Numbered from the stretch's first letter, positions 9,302-21,094 are shown. The stretch is 64,000 nt of DNA from Alviniconcha marisindica (GCA_018857735.1 JABMCL010000979.1:1577001-1641000), one strand, 5' to 3'. Notes: generated by a model from the letters alone, not told the origin. Program-made: numbers and translations.

Positions 9302-10480
9302 ATGTGTGTGTGCGCATGCGCGCACATACAAGAACAGTGTATTATTTATCTTGTATTTACTCGCATACCAGCTGATAGATTTTATAGGTAATTCAGGTTT
9401 GTTATTGCATCCCTTGATTTTGTGCAATGTATGTCAGGCACTTTACCCCCCCCCCCCCTTCTTTCTTTGTTCTGCACAAAGCACATTCTTTTGACCGCCA
9501 TTTACATTTTTGGAAACAGGGGTGAAAGTATCTCTTCTATCAGTTAGCAAAAAAGAAATCCATGTTTTTAGACTTTAATGAAAACGGAGAGCTCTGAGGT
9601 TATTCATGCAACCGTTTTTTCTTTCTCTCTTTCCTCCCTGTTTTTGATTTTTTCAGTGAACGGTCCTTTTGAACTGATTTAGAAAAGAAAAATTTTTGTT
9701 TCTGCAGTCTGTTGTTAAGTTAAAAAAATAAAAATGGGAAAAGTATATATATATATATGTGCAGTGGCTATGTAATCTTGTACGTTTGGAACAGGTGCAC
9801 TCTCTGTTGGAAACGTGTACACTATACTTCTACATTCAGATTGTATTTGTGTGGGACTAACGCACTTACACTGGATGTGTAGATGAGTGAGAACCACGTG
9901 TATTTGTAACTGTGGACTGGTGGAGTGCGTGGTATTCAAGGTGGAAAGAGGGTTAATTGTTGTTTCTGTTGTGATTTCTGTGGTTTCCGCTTACCTCGAT
10001 GTGTCTTCCCTGGGAGTAACGCCCTGCACGCAGCACACCGCTCAGTCTCTGTACAGTCTTCTAAGAGGAGAGGTTTTTTTTAAGGAGACTGCATACTGCC
10101 GCACGCAGTGCATTGCCCTGTTGTTACGATGCCCTTTTCACACCTACAGCCATGTGGCAGCGAGCTGACCTCCCAGGTTAACCTGTCAAGTACAGCGTAA
10201 CAGCACAGTTGCAAAAATAACAGTCACCTGTTATTCCATTCCCAGGACCTTGACTGTTTGCCTCTGTGTCAAATCTTTCCTCCACCCCCCCAAAAAATTC
10301 TTTTGTCTATGCATGCAACTTGGAAATTGACCTTTTAACAGCAGTGTATTTAAGCCAGCAAAAAAAACCCATGAAAGCATGTGATATGCGCAGGGATTTT
10401 AAAATCGTTGCGCCTTAAGCAGGGGTGCAAGCGAAGGAAGTCCTTCAATTTTTTTTTTACAAAATCACTGTGATTTTTCC
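7546..10480 (+). other. CAMTA intron, mostly unique
   Basis: No exon is visible. A segment of about 130 bp is duplicated at about 7975-8103 and 8104-8215 (both contain TTCATTTCTTGTGTCA and GTGTGACATTTGAATACCCT). There is a hairpin at 8576-8650, a GT/GC microsatellite at about 9270-9325 and a C run near 9447-9459. Phrases of the type AGTCCTTGAAA recur at about 8690-9090. Confidence 0.6.
8576..8650. repeat. 31-bp-stem hairpin
   Basis: Arms 8576-8606 and 8620-8650 are reverse complements with a single mismatch, separated by 13 bases. The left arm begins GGGCTTTGTGAAGTAC and ends GGTCCATACAGTC. It is within the CAMTA intron and would fold in the transcript of either strand. Confidence 0.9.
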
Positions 10481-10489
10481 ATGTTGCAA

Positions 10490-12130
10490 CAGTGTTGTGT
10501 AATGGCTGCAGTACCATGTGCCTGTGCTGCATGTTGTGAAGGTGTCTCACCACCCTGCATGGTCCTTGGTGTCTGGTCTGTGTTCTGTGACTAGTGTCTG
10601 GCTTCTGTGATGCATGCCATACTAGGTGTCTGTGCTGTGTCTTGTAATAGTGTCTCACTGTCCTGTATGTGGCTTGTAATGGTGTCTCATTCTCCTGTAT
10701 ATACTGTCTTGTAAAGGTGTCTCACTGTCCTGTATGTGTGCTGTAATGATGTCTCACCATCCAGTATTTGTCTTGTGATTGTGTCTTACTGTGTGTGTTT
10801 TTATGCATCTTGTAACAGTGACTTGTTGTCTTGTAATGGTGTCTTGCTGGGTTTTTTTAATTTATGTATCTTGTAATGGTGACATGCTGTCCTGTATGTG
10901 TCTTGTGATGGTGTCTCAGTATCCGTATGTGTCTTACGGTGGTGTATCACTGTCCAGTGCATTCAGTTCTGGGTGTCTGTGCAGTGTCTTATGATGTATC
11001 ACTTTCCTGTAAAGTCGCGCTACACCATGTGTCTTGTGATGATGTCTCACTGTCTTGTATGTAAATTCATGCTGCACCATGTGTCTTGTGATGCCATCTT
11101 GTATGTATATGCTGTCTCACTCTCTTTACAAATGCATACTGCATCTTGTAAGTGCATGCTGCACCATGCGCCTTTGGGTGATGTTTTGGCATGCTGCATT
11201 GTGTGTCTTGTGGTGGTGTCTTGCTGTCTTGTAAATGTATGCTGCACCATGTCTTGTCATGGCGTCCTGTCCAGTGTGCATGTGCTTCTGTGTCTTGTGT
11301 GGTGCCCTGTGTGGTGCTGTATCTTGTCATGGTGTCCTGTCCAGTGTGCATATGCTGCTTTGTCTTGTCATGGTGTCCTGTGTCTTGTCATGGTGTCCTG
11401 TGTGGTGCTGTCATGTCATGGTGTCCTGTGTCTTGTCATGGTGTCCTGTGTGGTGTTGTGTCTTGTCATGGTGTCCTGTGTGGTGTTGTGTCATGTCACA
11501 GTGTCCTGTGCCTTGTGATGGTGTCCTGTGTGGTGCTGTGTCTTGTGATGGTGTCCTGTCTAGTATGCATATGCTGCTGTGTCTTGTCATGGTGTCCTGT
11601 CTAGTGTACATATGCTGCTGTGTCTTGTCATGGTGTCCTGTCTAGTATGCATATGCTGCTGTGTCTTGTCATGGTGTCCTGTCTAGTGTACATATGCTGC
11701 TGTGTCTTGTCATGGTGTCCTGTCTAGTGTGCATATGCTGCTGTGTCTTGTCATGGTGTCCTGTCTAGTGTGCATATGCTGCTGTGTCTTGTCATGGTGT
11801 CCTGTCTGGTGTTTGTGCTGCTGTCTTGTGATTGTATCTTGTCATGGTGTCCTGCGCAGCTGTGATTTATCATGGTGTCCTGCATAGTGCATGTGCTGCT
11901 GTGTCTTGTCATGATGTCCTGTGCTGCTGTGTCTTGTCATGGTGTCCTGCATGTGCATGTGCTGCTGTGTCTTGTCATGGTGCATGTGCTGCTGTGTCTT
12001 GTCATGGTGTCCTGTGCTGCTGTGTCTTGTCATGGTAACCGTGGTGCATGTGCTGCTGTGTCTTGTCATGGTGTCCTGTGCTGCTGTGTCTTGTCATGGT
12101 GTCCTGCATGGTGCATGTGTTGCTGTCTTT
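10490..12130 (+). repeat. Large TGTCTTGT-type minisatellite, about 22/41 bp units
   Basis: The left part (to about 11200) is diverged, with phrases such as CTTGTAATGGTGTCTCACTG. The right part is a more uniform array of GTGTCTTGTCATGGTGTCCT, in places alternating with a CTAGTGTGCATATGCTGCT spacer to give 41 bp units. The Cys/Val-rich frames here are repeat artefacts. Confidence 0.93.
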
Positions 12131-12138
12131 GTGTGCAG

Positions 12139-12177
12139 GCCTGTGGGACAGAGTCCATGTCTCAGTTGACCGGCCAG
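12139..12177 (+). CDS. Possible 39-base CAMTA cassette exon with in-frame stop
   Basis: A segment bounded by TTTGTGTGCAG and CAG|GTATTC is 39 bases long. If spliced between exons D and E in phase 2 it would read R-P-V-G-Q-S-P-C-L-S and then TGA, giving an alternative shorter C-terminus. Only splice-site shape and compatible phase support it; the sequence is not one I recognise from CAMTA proteins, so it may be chance. Confidence 0.2.
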
Positions 12178-12870
12178 GTATTCAGTCTAAGCACTAATGT
12201 AACAGCATGTTAGCTAGCGCCCTTGCTTTGGTCTTGTGTATTGGCTCTGTCCTAACAACTGCCTGTGCATGGCTTTTCAGGTGTGCCTGATTAACCCTGT
12301 CTACTTTCCGCCTAAAATAGCAGGCTTTTCTGCTCAGGCTTTTGTGCTGCATAATGAGCTCCAGAAAACGGACTTGCGTAACTTAACACAGGTTTTCGTA
12401 CAAATAGTTCACATGGTTGAACAGAGTCATCCTGTCGTTATTTCATTGTTTCGTCATCGGCTTGTGCCATGGTACCCCTGGGAAGGGTGCCCACTGTTTA
12501 GGCCAGGATATGTTGTGGCACCTGAACTGGGTTAGCGCTTTCTGCTTTCTTTGTGAACGTTTCAGGGCTTCATGCGCACTGGCTTTGTTACTAAGCCAGT
12601 GGGTACTGTTATTACACCAACAGATGCTCTTCTTCTTTTTTTAGCCGCATAAGTAGTCTTTTTCTTCAGCGTACCTGTCCGTTGACCCACTGCCTCTCAG
12701 AGACAAGAATAATCTACCAGGATGCAACGGCGTTAGCATGCAGCATGCCACCATTTTATGACTTTGCTGTTCTCAGTTGTTTTTTGGGTTGAAGTGAATC
12801 ATTCACTTTTCTGTAAGTGAGCTTGCTGGCCTGTCCCTCCCGCCCCTGAAAAGGAAGTAACTGAAGTGGG
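12178..12870 (+). other. CAMTA intron spacer
   Basis: Unique-looking sequence between two arrays; no exon, RNA gene or clear repeat is recognised. Confidence 0.5.
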
Positions 12871-12874
12871 AGGA

Positions 12875-13735
12875 GAGAGAGAGAGAGATTGTTCACATGA
12901 AGATAGGCCTTGTGCTCGACGTGCACTCAGTGTTACATTTGATGTATCTTTGGCTGCTGTGCTCTCAGGCAGTGCTGCAGGTGTGAGGAAGAGAGAGAGA
13001 GAGAGAGACAGAGATTGTTTACATGAAGATAGGCCTTGTGCTCGACATGCGCTCAGTGTTACATTTGATGTATCTTGGACTGGCTGTGCTCTCAGGAAGT
13101 GCTGCAAGTCTGAGGAGGAGGAGAGAGAGAGAGAAAGAGAGAGATTGTTCACATGAAGATAGGCCTTGTGCTCGACGTGCGCTCAGTGTTACATTTGATG
13201 TATCTTGGACTGGCTATGCTCTCAGGAAATGCTGCAAGTCTGAGGAGGAGGAGAGAGAGAGAGAGAGAAAGAGAGAGATTGTTCACATGAAGATAGGCCT
13301 TGTGCTCGACATGCGCTCAGTGTTACATTTGATGTATCTTGGACTGGCTATGCTCTCAGGCAGTGCTGCAAGTCTGAGGAGGAGGAGAGAGAGAGAGAGA
13401 GAAAGAGAGAGATTGTTCACATGAAGATAGGCCTTGTGCTCGACATGCACTCAGTGTTACATTTGATGTATCTTGGACTGGCTGTGCTCTCCGGAAGTGC
13501 TGCAAGTCTGACGAGGAGGAGGAGAGATTGATTGATTGAACTTTATTTCTCAACGGTGAAGATATTAACACAAAGGCTGACTCACATATCTGCCGTTGCT
13601 ACAGTACTACTAGTACTCACAGAGAGAGAGGGGAGAGAGAGAGATTGTTCACATAGACAGGCCTTGTGCTCAACGTGCACTCGGTGTTACATTTGACATA
13701 TCTTTGGCTGGCTGTCCTCTCAGGCAGGACTGCAC
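12875..13735 (+). repeat. 124-134 bp minisatellite with GA tracts
   Basis: Six units start with GAGATTGTTCACATGAAGAT (about 12888, 13012, 13141, 13275, 13409 and 13640). Each holds TTACATTTGATGTATCTTGG and ends in a (GA)n tract. Between units 5 and 6 lies a foreign segment of about 100 bp (13525-13622) starting TTGATTGATTGAACTTTATT. That looks like the tail of a dispersed element in minus orientation. Confidence 0.93.
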
Positions 13736-13924
13736 GTGTGACAGCATCGTCAGTTTGGCTCCTGCACCTGACAGCAGTTTACAGCTGGTTAGCAGAGCAG
13801 AAGCTCTTGGGCATAATGTACAATGCAGGCGGTGAGGCAAACAAAATGACAAGCGTCGGGCACCTGTCGGCTGTTGCCCTGATTCGTTCTTCCTGCAGCG
13901 TGCCTGGTGTGGGGAGCCTGTTGG

Positions 13925-14215
13925 TAGTGTTTCCACAATGAGCACTCTGTGACAGTCGTTTGCCTGTTGGAAGTATTTCCACTGTGAGTATTTTGTGACG
14001 GAGTCGTTTGCCTGTTGGAAGTATTTCCACAGTGAGCATCCTGTGACGGGAGTCGTTTGCCTGTTGGAAGTATTTCCACAGTGAGCATTTTGTGACGGTC
14101 GTTTGCCTGTTGGAAGTATTTCCACAAAGAGCTTTTTGTGACAGAGTCATTTGCCTGTTGGTAGTATTTTCCACAGTGAGCTTTTTGTGAAGGAGTCATT
14201 TACTTGTGACCGCCA
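13925..14215 (+). repeat. About 52 bp minisatellite
   Basis: Six copies of GTCGTTTGCCTGTTGGAAGT followed by ATTTCCACAGTGAGCATTTT and GTGACGG. Three minus-strand frames remain open across it only because the unit lacks stops. Confidence 0.92.
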
Positions 14216-15440
14216 CGGTGAGTTTGATGTGAGGAGCCTGTGAGTTGTAACCCCACAGTGAGTCTGATGTGGAGAGTCTGTTACTTGTAACCCTTACAGT
14301 GAGTCTGATGTGGGAAGAGCATTAGATATAACCCTTACAGTGAGTCTGATGTGGGGAGAACATTAATTGTAACCCTTATGATGAGTGACGTGGGGAGAGC
14401 ATTAGTTGCTACCCTTACGGTGAGTCTGATGTGGGGAGAACATTAATTGTAACCCTTACGATGAGTGACGTGGGGAGAGCATTAGTTGCTACCCTTACGG
14501 TGAGTCTGATGTGGGGAGAACATTAATTGTAACCCTTACGATAAGTGACGTGGGGAGAGCATTAGTTGCTACCCTTATGGTGAGTCTGATGTAGGGAGAG
14601 CATTAGCTGTAACCACCACGGTGTGTCTGATGTGGGGAGAATATTAATTGTAACCCTTACAATGAGCGATGTGGGGAGAGCATTAGCTGTAACCACCACA
14701 GTGTGTCTGATGTGGGGAGAATATTAATTGTAACCCTTACAATGAGCGATGTGGGGAGAGCATTATTTGCTACCCTTACGGTGAGTCTGATGTGGGGAGA
14801 GCATTAGTTGTAACCACCACGGTGTGTCTGATGTGGGGAGAACATTAATTGTAACTCTTACGATGAGCGATGTGGGGAGAGCATTAGTTGTAACCCTTAC
14901 AGTGAGTCTGATGTGGGGTGAGCATTAGTCGTAACCCTTACGATGAGTGATGTGGGGAGAGCATTAGTTGTAACCCCTTCCAGTGAATCTGATGTGGAGA
15001 GCCTGTTAATTGTAACCCTTACAGTGAGTCTGATGTGGGGAGAACATCAGTTTTAACTTTAGCAGTGATTTTGATGTGAGGAGTCTGTTAGTTGAGTCTG
15101 ATGTGAGGACAACATTAGTTGTAACCATAGCAATGAGTTTGATGTGAGGAGTCTGCTAGTTGTAACCCCCACAGTGGGTCGGATGTGAGGAGAACATTAG
15201 TTATAACCATAGCAAGGAGTTTGATGTGATTTCACATAGTTTCTGGTTTTTGTTAGTGTTTGTGGGATCCTACAGTGAGTCAGATTTGAGGAGAACATCA
15301 GTTGTAACCATAGCAATGAGTTTGATGTGAGGAGTCTGTTAGTTGTAACCCCCACAGTGGGTCGGATGTGAGGAGAACATTAGTTGTAACCATAGCAAGG
15401 AGTTTGATGTGATTTCACATAGTTTCTGGTTTTTGTTAGT
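14216..15440 (+). repeat. 40 bp minisatellite with about 79 bp higher-order dimer
   Basis: The unit is GTGAGTCTGATGTGGGGAGA plus ACATTAATTGTAACCCTTAC. From about 14330 to 14900 two variants alternate (TGAGTCTGATG and GATGAGTGACG types), making a higher-order dimer. The right end (15060-15440) is more diverged and includes a larger duplication of roughly 200 bp around TTTCACATAGTTTCTGGTTT. Confidence 0.92.
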
Positions 15441-16049
15441 GTTTGTGGGATCCTTTGTAACAACAATCTTGTGTGTTTTGTTTTTTGTTTTGTTTTTTGT
15501 TATCTTTACTTAGACAAACTTACTCACATAGTTTCTTGTTTTCATTATTTGTAGGATCCTCTGTGACAGTCTTGTGTTCATTTCTGTTGTTATTGTCATC
15601 TTTACGTAGACAAGCTTGTAATCAACAACAAGGTCGTGTCATTTGTAGTCTAGTATATGTAGGCTTAGATGGTATAATATTTGCTAACACAGCATAGCAA
15701 AATGTATGCTAGCTTTAAACGGTGTTTTGAGAAGTGTGACAGCACAGGTCTTTTTCCTCAGTGTCAAACTTTTTTCTTCTTTAAAAATAAATAAAATCCT
15801 TGTGCTTTATGTTGTTTCATATTGGGACTGTTCTTTGCGTATTCTTCCCTTTATAGTTTATGTAGTCTTTCTGTAGTCTTTCCTGTATATATTCTTTCTT
15901 GAGACCTGCTTGTCCCGTGTGACCCTTGTTCGGGACAAAGTGAGTAAGACCACCAAGGTTACCTTCTTCTAATGCTGTAAGAGAATTTTGCTTAAACAGC
16001 AAAATAAAAGGACAGAGTACGATACGGATATTTCATTACTTTTATTGTT

Positions 16050-16113
<64 letters not shown>

Positions 16114-16985
16114 CCCCCCCCCCCAAAGCAAGATTTGGTGTCAGACTTAGTTACAGGAGTTTGTCTTGGGAGGGTTCCATTGTTCATGTATACATTTCTT
16201 GAGCATGCCATATGTCATCTTACATATATATGTTATTTTCTCTTCAGCTTTGATAGAACTAGAGAACTAGAGATGAACTTCTTTTTGTCTTTTCTTTTTT
16301 CAAATAAACTGTTTGCTGTGATAGTTGTGTGGACGTAACAGTTTCACAGGCATGGCAGTGAAATTCTGAAATATGCCCTGCGTGGGTTATCATAATATCA
16401 GGGCTGTGCAGCTGTCGCTGTTTTGGTTTGCTTTCTTTTGTGATCATGTGTTCAGTTTTTAAAGCTGTTCAACAGAGCAGTGACTTGAGTTTTGAAAGCA
16501 AAAACAACCAAATGTAGAAAACTAGTGAAGCCCTTTGGACACAATCCGGTTTACACAGTTTAAGAACTAATCTCTTTTCTGTAGTCTAGTGTAAATAAAA
16601 ACAACAGTAACACCTCATTGTGTTCAAAAGGTTAAGTTTTCTTGAACCCTTACTCAGTGAACTGAGACTGAAGAATTCTTCTTTTTTGTCTTATGGCTTA
16701 AAGGGATTAATGTTTCAACTTTCATCATATCACAAATGAGAGAGAGAGAGATCTGCCATCATTACATCCTAGCAATTATTCTTTGAACTGACTTACAGCA
16801 CAGTATCATGCGAGCTGCCGTAAAAGTATCATGAGAGTATCATCTCAGCAAGTCCAGCTGAAGGTTGCTCACAGTTTGTTCTGTTAATGGGCTATCGTGG
16901 GAGCTCATCGCTGAGCATCAGTGATTGCAGATAATTTGCGAGGCTGTGATCAGTGATGGCAAAGGTCTCCATGAGTGTTTGAAGC
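15441..16985 (+). other. CAMTA intron spacer with CT microsatellite
   Basis: No exon is visible. A (CT)n tract lies at about 16056-16110 followed by a C run to about 16123, and a short GA tract near 16739. The rest is AT-rich. Confidence 0.6.
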
Positions 16986-17575
16986 TGAGGCAAGGCCATG
17001 CAGGGTATTGCCACATGCAGGGCAGGGTATTGCCACCTGCAGGGCAGGGTATTGCCACATACAAGGCAGGTTATTGCCACCTGCAGGGCAGGGTATTGCC
17101 ACCTGCAGGGCAGGATATTGCCACAGGGCAGGGTATTGCCACATACAGGGCAGGTTATTGACACCTGCAGGGAAGGGTATTGCAGGGCAGGGTATTGTCA
17201 CATGCGGGGCAGGGTATTGCCACAGAGCAGGGTATTGCTGCCTGCAGGGCAGGGTATTGCCACATGCAGGGCAGGGTATGGTCACATACAGGGCAGGGTA
17301 CCACCTGCAGGGCAGAGTATTGCCACAGAACAGGGTATTGCTTCATGCAGGGCAGTGTAGTGCTGCCTACAGGGCAGGGTATTGCCACAGGGCAGGGTAT
17401 TACTGCTTGCAGGGCAGGGTATTACTGCATGCAGGGCAGGGTATTGCTGTGTGCAGGGCAGGGTATTGCCACCTGCAGGGCAGGGTATTGCCACATGGAG
17501 GGCAGGGTATTGCCACAGGGCAGGGTATTGCCACATACAAGGCAGGGTATTGCCGCATGCAGGGTATTTGCCTGC
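16986..17575 (+). repeat. 22 bp minisatellite
   Basis: About 26 copies of GCAGGGCAGGGTATTGCCAC with small variants. The frames reading as CRAGYCHMQGRVLP are repeat artefacts. Confidence 0.95.
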
Positions 17576-17709
17576 TGAATTGCCTTCTCTACACCCACAG
17601 TTCCTGGAATGCCACCTACAATTACCAGAATGCCAGGAAAGAAGAAGATAGAGAATCAGACTGTTTCTTTTAAGAAGCTTTGTTTTGAACTTGACATGTG
17701 TGGTGTATG

Positions 17710-18440
17710 AGGCAAGGGGTTGTGAAGAGTGGTGGCAAGGGAAGGGAGGTATGAAGAGCTGGAAAGGAAGCTGGGAGGGGGAGGGGTTGTGATGAGTTAT
17801 GGCAAGGAAGGGGAGGGACTGTGAAGAGTTATGGCAAGGAAGGAGAGGGGTTGCGAAGAGTTATGGCAAGGAAGGGGAGGGATTGTCAAGAGTTATGGCA
17901 AGGATGGGGAGGGGAGTGGGGGGGGATTGTGAAGAGTTATGGCAAGGAAGGGAGGGGATTGTGAAGAGTATGGCAAGGAGGGAGGGTTGTGAAGAGTGGC
18001 AAGGAAGGGGAGGGATTGTGAAGAGTGGTGGCAAGGAGTGGAAGGGACTGTGAAGAGTAATGGCAAAGAGTGGAAGGGATTGTGAAGAATGGTGGCAAGG
18101 AGTGGGAGGGATTGTGAAGAGTGGTGGCAAGGAGTGGAAGGGATTGTGAAGAGTGGTGGCAAGGAGTGGAAGGGATTGTGAAGAGTGGTGGCAAGGAGTG
18201 GAAGGGATTGTGAAGAGTTGTGGCAAGGAGTGAAAGGGATTGTGAAGAGTGGTGGCAAGGAGTGGAAGGGACTGTGAAGAGTGGCAGCAAGGAGTGGAAG
18301 GGATTGTGAAGAGTGGTGGCAAGGAGTGGAAGGGATGGTGAAGAGTGGCGGCAAGGGGTGGAAGGGATTGTGAAGAGTGGTGGCAAGGAGTGGAAGGGAC
18401 TGTGAAGAGTGGTGGCAAGGAGGAGGAGGTGGGGATGCAG
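17710..18440 (+). repeat. 32 bp purine-rich minisatellite
   Basis: About 22 copies of GTGGCAAGGAGTGGAAGGGA plus TTGTGAAGAGTG. The plus strand is almost entirely purine with G, and the opposite strand gives long open frames (HSLPPLFTIPSTPC type) that are not genes. The array ends about 150 bases before the terminal CAMTA exon. Confidence 0.95.
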
Positions 18441-18591
18441 AGTGATGGTGACCGTGTTTTCAAGGAAGGGGAAAGAACTTGACATTAAGCGATCAATGTT
18501 CAGCACAACATTTTAAACTGAAAGGCTGACCCGTTTTGGGAGGTCAGCATTTTTGTTCATGAAATAAAGCTGTGTTGTTTTTCGTGTGCAG

Positions 18592-18682
18592 CTCCCCACC
18601 TTCAGAAGAAGTGCAGCAGGCGGCATCCCACGATCGAAGCCCCACAGCTGATGAGCCAGGCACCGCTGACGTCGGCACCTAG
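18592..18682 (+). CDS. CAMTA: CAMTA terminal coding exon E with stop
   Basis: The acceptor TTTTTCGTGTGCAG|CTCC follows a pyrimidine-rich stretch. Its first base C completes AG from exon D to give Ser, and the frame reads SPPSEEVQQAASHDRSPTAD and then EPGTADVGT before TAG at 18680-18682. The phase match and the good acceptor support it. I know of no conserved motif in this tail, so it rests on splice logic rather than homology. The last 12 codons (from CAGCTGATGAGCC on) belong to a degenerate repeat that continues into the 3' UTR. A canonical AATAAA first appears after the stop at about 19722, which would give a 3' UTR of about 1 kb. An alternative or additional terminal exon elsewhere is possible. 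Confidence 0.62.
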
Positions 18683-19010
18683 CCTGGATCTGGTAGGAGA
18701 ACGTCAAACTGATGATGCCTGCACCTGGCTAGGATCAAGCTGAAGATTGCGAGACTAACCACTACGACGCAGCTTGATGTAGCCGGGAAGTGTAAAAGTA
18801 GTCGTGACATCAGTGCTGAGTTTGGACCCAGCTGGGGAGTGTAAAGCTGGTGGCGTCAGCGCCTGGCTCGGACCAAACTGACAAATTCAGTATTTCTCTT
18901 GATGATGGCGCTCATCTTAATTGCTGGACCCAGCTGATGAGCGAAGCATCACTGGTGCCGGCGCCTGGTTGTGATTCAGCTGATGAGTGTAAGCAGCTGA
19001 AGCCAGAGCT
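18645..19010 (+). repeat. Degenerate repeat spanning CAMTA stop codon and 3' UTR
   Basis: About five diverged copies share CAGCTGATGAGYG...GCRCCTGGYT.GGATC (at about 18645, 18703, 18830, 18930 and 18976). The first copy encodes the C-terminal residues of CAMTA; the others follow the stop. Confidence 0.7.
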
Positions 19011-19243
19011 TTGGATCGGATTGGAAATAGTTGACACTGACTCCGCCCACAGTTTTGTGCTGGTCTGATGGATCTCCTGGCCACGCGACTCCCAGAAGAC
19101 TTAGTTGTTGAGGCTTCACTGACAGAAAGTGGCGCCAGACACGTGTTGTGGTTTTTCTGTGTGTTTTGTATGTACCCTGTGGACTCAGCTTCTGAACCTT
19201 TGGGACCGTGGGGAGTTGCTGCTGTTGGCCGGGTCCCTGGCAC

Positions 19244-19290
<47 letters not shown>

Positions 19291-20017
19291 GTGTGTCTGT
19301 GGTCACTATGCTGTTCACCCGTGGAGTTCTCATTTGTTGGATGTTACGCATTGGTTTTTCCATACTTGTGACATTTCTTTCCCTATGATTTTGTTCTTTT
19401 GAGATCAAACAAAGTTTGTGATGTATATCAGTGTTGACAATGCTGTTTACTGACACGGCAAACATCTCTTCTTCCTTTGTTTTTTTTCTCCCTTTTTCTT
19501 TTCTTTTTCTTTTCCTTTTTTTGTTTGTTGTTGTTCTAATTGTGGATACTCGGCCAGTGTTGTTAATTTTGGATATTGCACAATGGCAGTGGTCTGCCTA
19601 CACAGTTTTTAGATGGAGACGGATGAATACCTAAAAGTAAAAGGATAGGGTCTGAACTGAAAGGTGAAAGAATAGGATCATTACTGAAAGGGTGAAGCAG
19701 GTAGGATTATTACTTTTAAAAAATAAAATAAAATGAAAGGTTGAACAGTCATGGTTCTTTTACCAAAAAGTGGAATGACAATTACTAAAAGTGTTTTTCT
19801 TTTTGTTTAAAATGTGACTATATTGTTAACAGAAAATTTATAGCGCACTTTCAGAGGCTCAGAGCGCTTTACAACTTAAAGAAGGACAGGTGACCTGCAG
19901 ATACCCACATACAAATCCATGGTATATTAACAAGCAAACCAAATTAATAAACATATACATACAAAGCATAGTGAAATACACACTCACATGATCATGCGGA
20001 CACATGTGCACACACAC

Positions 20018-20051
<34 letters not shown>

Positions 20052-21090
20052 ATCACTCACACGATGCCAGTCAAGAACACACACATGCACATATGCACAC
20101 GCAGCTCCAGAACTTCTTGAATAAAGGGAAACTTTCACTTTGTATTGAGCACCTTCTGGAGCTGAGTCGAGTTGAGACGGCAGTGTGAGCAAGTGGAAGG
20201 TCAGGTATAGACTAATAGAGCACACGATCTAACATTTAACGAAGATGACTGACATATTCCCAGATTAAAGAAGAAGGAGGGGGGGAAAAGAGTAATGTTA
20301 GAAATGTTAGACTTTTATTAACAGCCATTGTTCAAACAAAAATCTTTTAACATCTGCATGATAATAACCAGTGTTGAACATTTAGCATTCATACCTGTTC
20401 CAGCGAAACCTTGCTTTTATTTCTAGTTCACAGTGGCATTAGAAACATGAAGCTAAAAGATGTTATTTGTTTTTTGTTTCTTTTTAAATGTCTGATCAAG
20501 GTTAAATTTTGGAGGGTGATTATACACATAGAAGAAGGTTTTGCAGGCAGCAGTGTTTCTGCCTGTAGCATTAGTCACAGGAGATGGTTAATGCATTTCC
20601 CTAACATAATTATTACAATAGCTTTTCTTGAGTGAAATCTTAGACAGTTTGTAGGCTGATGACCGGTTTGTGGCTTTCCTATGTTTGCTAGTTTTTTTGT
20701 GACCTTGATCTAATTACAAGATCTGTAATGTTTCTATACTGTTTTTGCTAGGTTTTTGTGACCTTGATCTGATCACAAGATATTTAGTGTATCAGGTATA
20801 TATCAGGTTTGATGTCTGTGACCTAATACCAAGGTGACACAAACATTGAAAACAGAACAGGAAGTTGTATTTTCTTGTTTTGAATGTACGTTGTACTCAT
20901 GAGCAGCTTCTTGTTATTGTTGAAAAACCAAGGATGGAGCTTTACAGAGGGGCATTCATTGGGGCTGTGCATTGTCGCCCTTAAAAACAGCCAGCCTGAG
21001 AGCAAACAGCTGATGGGAAGGGTTGGTGTATGGATTCCTTTCCTTTTTGTGCTTTCCGTTTGTTTGTGTATTTTTTATGTTTGTGTAGAG
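19011..21090. other. CAMTA 3' UTR or downstream region
   Basis: There is a GT microsatellite at about 19242-19300 and a T/C-rich patch at 19470-19530. The first AATAAA after the CAMTA stop is at about 19722. A dispersed element lies at 19832-20190. A tandem duplication of about 60 bp at 20685-20785 shares GTGACCTTGATCT. No coding sequence is seen. Confidence 0.55.
19832..20190. mobile_element. Dispersed element with TTTATAGCGC end and CA core
   Basis: It begins ATTTATAGCGCACTTTCAGA, then AGAGCGCTTTACAACTTAAA, followed by a CA microsatellite core (20018-20050) and an end with CTCCAGAACTTCTTGAATAA. The layout (TATA-GCGC end, CA tract, then a TCTGGA or TTCTTGAA end) is like 36858-37345. I infer a non-autonomous dispersed element; there is no coding capacity and the class is uncertain. 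Confidence 0.5.
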
Positions 21091-21094
21091 ATCT

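Noticed and set aside
10898..12213. Cys/Val-rich frames that look like small secreted or membrane proteins
   Set aside because: They are the TGTCTTGTCATGG array; equal-length frames occur in several phases and on the other strand.
17861..18506. Minus-strand frames of 150-200 codons with HSLPPLFTIPSTPC repeats
   Set aside because: Translation of the 32 bp purine-rich minisatellite in three frames.
20110..20130. AATAAA at about 20119 as the CAMTA poly(A) signal
   Set aside because: It lies inside a dispersed element, and an earlier AATAAA at about 19722 is available; neither can be confirmed from sequence alone.
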